Assembly: GCA_011503125.2 (NCBI GenBank)
Contig: WWBZ02000033.1
Location: 3,224,001 to 3,288,000, forward strand
DNA length: 64,000 nt
Direction: 5' to 3'
From: Botryosphaeria dothidea
Taxonomy: Eukaryota > Ascomycota > Dothideomycetes > Botryosphaeriales > Botryosphaeriaceae
Shown: one piece after another, positions 58,114 through 64,000 of the stretch
Layout of the letters: every line of letters starts with the position of its first letter
Numbering within the stretch: position 1 is the stretch's first letter
The notes under the pieces: model-generated
The model's database searches: none
The model's input: the letters and a program-made list of their open reading frames with translations, nothing else
What the model was told of the DNA's origin: nothing
Program-made: the position numbers and the translations under genes

Positions 58114-60537
58114 TCACATTTGATGATGATGATGATGGTGATGATGTTGTTGTGCTTCATGGAATTGCCAACGCCCCAACATGTCAAAGCTGCTATAATC
58201 ACTGCTTAGGGAGTCGAGAGTGAAATCAAGGCTCTGGTTGGCCCATAGCGAGTCGTCCAGAAGCATCTCCTCCGGAAACTCTGGCAGGCCTAGGCTGGCC
58301 TGCATTTGGGAGGCCATTTGGCCAGGAAACACCTGCGGCAATCCTTCATGCGGCGGTGGGAGCATTTCGGTCCTCATGGAAGCGTCGGAGATGGACTGCT
58401 CGCTGTCAGTATGCGGAGATTCGAGCGTCGGGATGCTGCTTTCTGATACGGCCAGCAGCTGTTGATACAGCCTCACGAGGCTCTCCCTGATCCGCTTTGC
58501 GATGTTCCAGGAGACCGACAGCTCGTCCAGAACCTGGAAGCAGTCGTCGATCATCCGAGTGTCCTTGGGGCTGGTCTCGCCGCCGTTCCGCTTCGCCATC
58601 CGGAGCAGGACGAGCGCGGCTGAAAGCGTGCAATGGGTTGCGGATATGGGGCTTCTCCGGAAAGAGCCATACATCTGCCGATACTTGCGCGCAACGAGGA
58701 TCATCTGTCTGCTCGCTTCGTAGCATATTGCAGTCGCTTTTATGGTGATGGCGTCGCTTTCCGCCCCGGCCGCTTGTGGCCGAGGTCTTGAGAAGAATGG
58801 TGTTACGAGGAGGATGAAGATGGTGTGATACACCATGTGCGTTGTGAAAATCTGCGGAGGGATATCGCCTCTGGCTGGCCGGTCGATTCGTAACTCGGAT
58901 GGGAGATCGTAGAACCAGGTCTTGAGTTCCAGGATGCAGGATGAGAGGAAGGGGATTTTCTGCAGACCGCTCAAAGATGGTTTCGGGGCGTATCTTTCGT
59001 GAGTTATTATGACTTGTTCTCATTGAGACAGGCTGGCGGGCTTACAGGTTGTTCATTATCTTCTCGCAGATCTGACACAGGGAGATGAGAGCAGTCTGGT
59101 GTGGCATCGAGTTCGACGGAATTTGGACCGAGCCTTGAGAGTCCTTTGTAGAGTGTTCGAGTATCGTAAGTCAGCCTGTAGAAGGGATAAAAGGAATTTG
59201 TCGACTAGAAGGTGACTACAGGAATATCTTACTAGCATGGTGCATACACGGCCGGTGTAAGCTGCCGCAAGCTTGTCGTGAATATACATTGCCCAGTATA
59301 TCTGTCGCCTCAGATCTATCTCTTCCTTGGGCATGAGGTGAGAGCCGGCCAATGCAGCCGAGTCCAGATTCAAGCCCAAATCAAGCGCCAAGCGGTTTGC
59401 TATCCCATGATGCAGCCATCCCGGTGCATCAGATCCGAACGCCTAAGCTGATTAGCCATCGTGATGGTATTTTGTGGGTTAGTTGGGTTTATCTTACAAA
59501 ATACAAAGTCCCCATAAGGCATAGCGCCTGGATTGTGGTGATGCTGGGCCCCTTCAGGTCGTATTGCAGAAGCACTTCTGCTTTCTCCAGGAAGCATTTC
59601 CCAGCCGTGTTGGGGTCGTCTGGGTCGGCGCGTAGCTCGAGTCGATCAGAAAACCGGGCTCCAATACCAAGTATACAATTCAAAAGCAGAGGACTGGAGT
59701 ATCTGCCGTTGGTGCGCTCGCTTTCTCGGAAGAGCTCCTCATTGATAACCTGAAACCAAGGTTGTTCCCAGGCGAAATACAGATCCACAAGCTCAGCCTT
59801 TAGGGCATCGGGTAATCCTGTCTCACGTTCAGATGCTTGTGGAAGACGGGGATGCCGGGGATTGGCTGGGATGCGTCTCGGCTTGTCGGCTTGTGCCTCT
59901 GTCGAAGACCCGCTGCCGCTGGGCCCACTATGTTGGAACTCCAGGCGCCCGCTGGTGGGTCCAAAGTAGCGTATCTCGCCATCCTGATCGAAATTCAAGG
60001 ACTCGTCCAGAGAAAGAGCCCCTTCGAAGGCAGCACATAGCTCTTCGAACTGAGACGAGCTAGACCCGGCCTGCGGGTCCAGGCTCGTTGGTAAATGTGG
60101 GCTTCCCCCTTGCTCAGCGGAAGAGTCCTCGGCCGCGGCCTGCACCACAGCAGCGTCGATGTCGATGCCATGGGACTGCAAAATGCGCTCCAAGACGTCG
60201 ATTCGATTCCGTAGAAGCTGCACGTACGATTTTGGAGCAGGCCGGCGCCCGTCTTCCTCGAAGCGGAAGCGGCATTCAATTCCGCGGCCCTTGCATCGCG
60301 AGCAGGCTGGTTTGTTACCATCGCACTTAACGCAATTAGTAATAGTACCGAAACTAAGGGCGCCCTAAATTTCAGGAAAATAGGATCGCATGACTGGTAA
60401 TTGCAAACTGCATGTACCTTTGCACGGCGACGTCTGCACTCTTCGCAAGCTTTAGAGGTGTATTTTCTTTTGCCTGGTCGAACGGTAGGGGCATCAGCCT
60501 GCTGTTCAAGAGCCCTGCCATGGGGTTCTGCCGACAT
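58114..60537 (-). CDS. Zn2Cys6 transcription factor with fungal MHR domain, candidate cluster regulator
   Basis: Five exons are read: 60537-60418, 60325-59498, 59442-59233, 59143-59046 and 58993-58114, giving 711 residues. The zinc cluster has C31, C34, C41, C48, C51 and C58 (CX2CX6CX6CX2CX6C), followed by a short linker and a leucine-rich coil (LLRNRIDVLERIL). The first intron splits the cluster between K40 and C41. The middle-homology region includes AFGSDAPGWLHHG, RLALDLGLN, IYWAMYIHDKLAAAYTGR and LCQICEKIMNNLY. The protein ends in eight consecutive histidines then QM. It converges on the NRPS with only 259 bases between stops, so a role in the siderophore locus is possible but unproven. 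The ATG at 60537 is the first in frame. Confidence 0.9.
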
Positions 60538-60922
60538 GCTCCTCAAAAATTAAGTCGGAAGAGCGAACTAAGTGGGTGTTCTGTATGGCATTTGCAGGTA
60601 AGCTAACGAAGCGACGCTGCGAGCGAATTGGTGAAGAAATGAATACCGGCTTGTCTCGTGGGTCCCTATGACGTGTAACGGACAGAAAGAGTGTTCAGCG
60701 CAAATTCCGCTCGGCGCGAAGTTGTTGGTTTGTCATCTAGTCATGCGTGGTGCGCCGAGACAGCAGAGGAATTTATATTCCGCCCTGGCCCCAATCACGT
60801 GATTCTGAGTATAATAGTAGCCATGGATGTCAGTGATGGAATGGTGCATGAAATCCTTTCCGGTTTCTCCAGAACGAAGCAGCATACATTCCCAATCGGT
60901 TCTCAACTGTTGTACAGTCATC
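60538..60922. other. Divergent upstream region between the regulator and the Rid gene
   Basis: This 385-base region separates two divergent start codons. I see no gene or repeat in it. An ATCACGTGAT palindrome (60794-60803) contains a CACGTG E-box-type core and could bind a bHLH or bZIP factor. Confidence 0.5.
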
Positions 60923-60987
60923 ATGTCAGGTCTTCAATACTACACCTATCCGAAATGGGGAGAAAAGGCTGCAAAAGACTTCAACTA

Positions 60988-61037
60988 ACGTAGTTTACAA
61001 GCGAGCCGCCACTCCAAGCGAGCCGCCACCCTCACCA
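60988..61037 (+). repeat. Left terminal inverted repeat of the second pogo/Fot1 element
   Basis: It begins ACGTAGTTTACAAGCGAGCC and matches the reverse complement of 62794-62843 perfectly over 50 bases. It contains the 12-mer GCGAGCCGCCAC twice, 17 bases apart. The same GCGAGCCGC core occurs in the repeats of the first element. Confidence 0.96.
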
Positions 61038-61068
61038 ACTTCACGCGACGCGTCACCTTTCGACTACA

Positions 61069-62721
61069 ATGGCTCAACCAACTACTACTCGATCAACCTA
61101 TAACGAAGCAGATATCTTCCTCGCTATCTCAGCTATCGATAAGAAGCAGATCCGGAGCGTAAAGCGCGCTGCGTCAACGTTTAACATCCCCCGAACCACG
61201 CTCCGCGACCGACGCGCCGGAGTCGCCTCACGACGCGATTACGAGCCCAATTCAAAGAAGCTTACAAAACCCGAGGAGGAGGCAATAATTCAACACATAT
61301 ATGACCTAGACTCGCGAGGCTTTGCGCCTACGTTGGATGTAGTGCGGGATATGGCTAATAAACTGCTTGCTGAGCGCGCTGCTGGCCAGGTTGGCACGCA
61401 TTGGCCAAGGAACTTTGTTGGGCGGACTCCGCAGCTTAAAACTCAATTGAATCGACCGTATGATCGCCAGCGGGCCTTGTGTGAGGATCCTAAGGTCCTT
61501 GGCGAGTGGTTTAAGCTTGTACAGCGTACGAAGGAGAAGTACGGCATCCTTGACGAAGATACCCACAACTTCGACGAGACTGGCTTTATGATGGGCAAGA
61601 TATTGGCTCAGCTCGTTGTTACAGGCTCGGAGAGGCGTAATCGACCAAAGGCGGTACAGCCAGGCGACCGTGAGTGGGTGACTATCATCCAAGGAATCAA
61701 CGCTGCTGGGTGGGCGATTCCACCATTCATCATCTTCGCGGCCAAGCACCACCTCTCCGCCTGGTATAGGGACAACGATATACCTGGCGATTGGGCCATC
61801 GCAGTTAGTGATAACGGCTGGACAACGAATGAGCTTGGGGTTGCGTGGCTAAAACACTTCAACAAGCATACGAAAGCGCGTACGGTGGGGACGTATCGGC
61901 TGCTGATTATCGACGGCCACGAGAGCCACAACTCGCTTGAGTTCCAGGCGATCTGCAAGGAGGAGAAGATTATTACCCTCTGTATGCCTCCACATTCGTC
62001 GCACCTGCTCTAGCCGCTTGATGTAGGCTGCTTCTCGCCGTTGAAGCGCGCGTATAGGGATCAGATTGGAGGCTTGGCGCGCAACCACATCAACCATATC
62101 ACCAAGCTTGAGTTCCTACCAGCCTTTAAAGTAGCCTTTGATAAGTCAATTATAAAGGCTAACATCTGCGCAAGCTTTCGAGGAGCTGGGCTAGTGCCGT
62201 ACGACCCAGATGCGGTGCTATTAAAGCTTGATGTGAAGCTTCGTACGCCAACACCACCAGCTGCCCCAGAGGCTGCTCTATGGGAGTCGAAAACACCAAG
62301 CAACGCGCGAGAACTAGAGTCCCAATCAACCCTAATTCGCGATCGGATTCAAAGGCACCAAGATTCGTCGCCTACTTCAATGATTGAGTCGCTTAATCGG
62401 CTTACCAAGGGGGCTCAGCTGATAGTGCATGAGATGGTCTTGTTACGCGATCAGGTCTCTAGCCTTCAGAAGGCAAATAAGGCTGCCACGAAGCGTAAAC
62501 AGCGCAAAAGAAAGCGGATCCAGAAGCGAGGTACCTTAACAAAGGCAGAGGGTGAGGAAATTACTGCTCAAAAGGACGTTAATGAGCAACTTGAGGGCGA
62601 AATGCGTCGAGGCAAGGCGCGATCTGGTGTGAGTAGGCAGCAAATAGCGCGCTGTAGGCGCTGTAGGGAGCCAGGGCACAATTCTCGTACGTGTCAAAAA
62701 GATACTGTGGAGGCTTTTTAA
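61069..62721 (+). pseudogene. pogo/Fot1-type DDE transposase with one nonsense codon
   Basis: A single frame of 551 codons runs from the ATG at 61069 to the TAA at 62719-62721, broken only by TAG at 62011-62013. It has an N-terminal HTH (STFNIPRTTLRDRR), a CENP-B-type region (RPYDRQRALCEDP), catalytic blocks NFDETGFMMG and IIDGHESHNS, and after the TAG the third block PLDVGCF. A coiled, Lys/Arg-rich region follows, then a CCHC zinc knuckle (CRRCREPGHNSRTC). The TAG stands where relatives have Gln, so a CAG-to-TAG change is likely. It falls two codons before the third catalytic Asp, so the truncated product should not be able to transpose. Confidence 0.93.
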
Positions 62722-62793
62722 GCTAGGATAGTTGTTGTTCTCATTATATTTTAATGCGTTGTTGAACGATATGCGTGTGAAGGCGTAGAAAGC

Positions 62794-62843
62794 TGGTGAG
62801 GGTGGCGGCTCGCTTGGAGTGGCGGCTCGCTTGTAAACTACGT
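62794..62843 (-). repeat. Right terminal inverted repeat of the second pogo/Fot1 element
   Basis: It is the exact reverse complement of 60988-61037, ending ACTACGT before the TA target duplication, and carries the same doubled 12-mer. Confidence 0.96.
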
Positions 62844-63280
62844 TACAGCCAAGCTGTCCGCATAGGCACCCGTATCGAATGCGCTGGCCAAGGTAAACAC
62901 TCGGCCCCACCCCCACCCCCACCACAAGAGGTTCCCCTTTTGGAAGGGTTCTTATTGAGTTTCTAGGCGGATGGGACCCTGAGACGTTCGTATTTCACCG
63001 AGAAATCAACGCCCAGATCGATCAAGCATTCGAGAACGTCGAGCGAAACCTTAGGGATGCCGGTGGAAAGGGATGGTCTCAGGTCTTCCGCGTAAACTCC
63101 TACCACGTGCCTCTAAACAATGAGGCGCTGGAGGCCATGGTTCGCAACTTCAAGAAGTGGATGCCAAACCACAAGCCACTATGGACTTGCGTCGGTGTTT
63201 CCCGGCTTGGCGAGGACGACATGCGAGTAGAGATCGAGGTGGTGGCGCTAGACGAGCCTGGAGTCGGAGATAAGGAGTGA

Positions 63281-64000
63281 AAACATATGAGAGAAAGAGA
63301 GCGCTCTGTTGTTGTTGCTCTGCTACATCCCAACTTCGCTGTCCGTAGCTGCCCTCGTCTTTCGTGCAACTGATGACGTTTCCTGCCGTTCCACCCGAGA
63401 TTACATGTGAGATGACCTGTGACCGCTCTTTGACTTCGCTCGCTTGCCCATCGAACAAGAAGCCTGTTTCTCCAAGCGAGTGAGTTTTGCTTTCGGAACA
63501 GGGCACGTAGATCGTCACTGTTTCAAAGAGGGCACTGCTAGGATTACGAGGTCATCCTGCAGTCATCATCGCTGATATCCACGCAGTCAATACGAGTGTG
63601 AATGTGGTGTGCTTTCTAGCTAACACTTCTCAATAGCAACAGGGTTGACGAAAGTATTGGAGACTACATATCAATTGCTGTCAGAGTGACGCCATGAGCA
63701 CGAAGGCAGAAAGCTAAATCTCCGCTTGGTAGGTCTAGAGAAGCGAGGTGCTACAGCGAACGATTCTAGCTGCCAGATAAAAACAACGACTTTATCCAAC
63801 AGTATCCTCCAATGCCTGTTTGGATAGAGTTCTTGCTGGTGCCAAGACACGAGGGGTGGCGAGTTGGTGAACAGAGCTCGGACGATGTTGCTCAGAAAAC
63901 ATGTATAGGGGTATTGTAGCCGATCGCTAGCGCGGCAAATTTCAAGCATCTGAACAGGGGCTTACTGACTTCTTTTGTGGATATGATAGGCCAGGATCAT
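63281..64000. other. Right-edge intergenic sequence, no gene seen
   Basis: Beyond the Rid stop codon there are only short open frames without motifs. It includes the Rid 3' flank and may hold part of a gene that continues outside the window, but nothing can be named. Confidence 0.5.

Larger units (their letters stand above)
60988..62843 (+). mobile_element. pogo/Fot1-type DNA transposon, near intact
   Basis: The element is 1,856 bases long with perfect 50-base terminal inverted repeats and TA on each side (60986-60987 and 62844-62845). It carries one transposase gene with a single nonsense codon. CpA and TpG are abundant, so RIP has hardly touched it, which suggests a recent insertion. It sits inside a Rid gene, 450 bases upstream of the regulator start codon. 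Confidence 0.96.
60923..63280 (+). pseudogene. Rid-family (YjgF/L-PSP) gene split by a transposon
   Basis: Rid proteins hydrolyse reactive imine/enamine intermediates of amino acid metabolism. The 5' part at 60923-60985 encodes 21 residues starting MSGLQYYTYPKWG. The transposon then interrupts a tyrosine codon, and the frame resumes at 62844 (YSQAVRIGTRIECAGQ), passes a 74-base intron (62893-62966) and continues GGWDPETF, INAQIDQAFENVERNL, YHVPLNNEA, to a stop at 63278-63280. Without the insertion the protein would be 141 residues, normal for the family. As it stands, translation from the ATG meets TAA directly after residue 21. This copy is therefore broken in this strain. Confidence 0.92.

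Noticed and set aside
62899..62930. C-rich run inside the Rid gene taken as a possible G-quadruplex or control element
   Set aside because: It lies within the 74-base intron and is too short and common a feature to support a claim.

Overview
The window is nuclear DNA of a filamentous ascomycete (Pezizomycotina). The evidence is short GT-AG introns of 40-103 bases in most genes, a CpA-to-TpA mutated repeat block typical of repeat-induced point mutation (RIP), pogo/Fot1-type transposons, a Zn2Cys6 regulator and a ferrichrome-type siderophore synthetase. The four-adenylation-domain synthetase fits the NPS2 lineage known from Dothideomycetes and Fusarium; Dothideomycetes is my best guess, as inference only.

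Region 1 (1-6258) is a repeat graveyard. A gypsy-type reverse transcriptase/RNase H remnant is followed by a LINE-like element with zinc-knuckle and endonuclease remnants and a duplicated 3' end. Both are full of stop codons and almost free of CpA and TpG. A pogo/Fot1 element (2083-3944) with 67-base inverted repeats is nested inside the LINE and was spared most of this mutation.

Region 2 (6403-27282) holds ordinary housekeeping genes: a UDP-sugar sterol-type glycosyltransferase (-), a Cdc15/Imp2/Hof1-like F-BAR plus SH3 cytokinesis protein (-), the CCR4-NOT scaffold NOT1 (+), a Kes1/Osh4-type oxysterol-binding protein (-) and phosphoglucomutase (-). A 4.7 kb stretch without a recognisable gene follows.

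Region 3 (31989-60537) is an intracellular/ferrichrome-type siderophore locus: L-ornithine N5-monooxygenase (sidA type, -), a full-length ABCB exporter (-), a 5,604-residue NRPS with order A-T-C x4 then T-C-T-C (+), and a Zn2Cys6/MHR regulator (-). SidA would supply N5-hydroxyornithine, the NRPS would build the hydroxamate peptide, and the ABC protein may move it. No acyltransferase (SidF/SidL type) is in the window. Four exact matches to the iron-repressor GATA consensus ATCWGATAA lie in the two upstream regions of this locus, which points to SreA/Sre1-type control.

Region 4 (60538-64000) holds a second pogo/Fot1 element (60988-62843), almost undamaged, which landed in the TA of a tyrosine codon and split a small Rid-family (YjgF/L-PSP) gene in two. 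The last 0.7 kb shows nothing I can name.

Exon boundaries are my own readings of splice signals and frame continuity; no alignment or database search was run.
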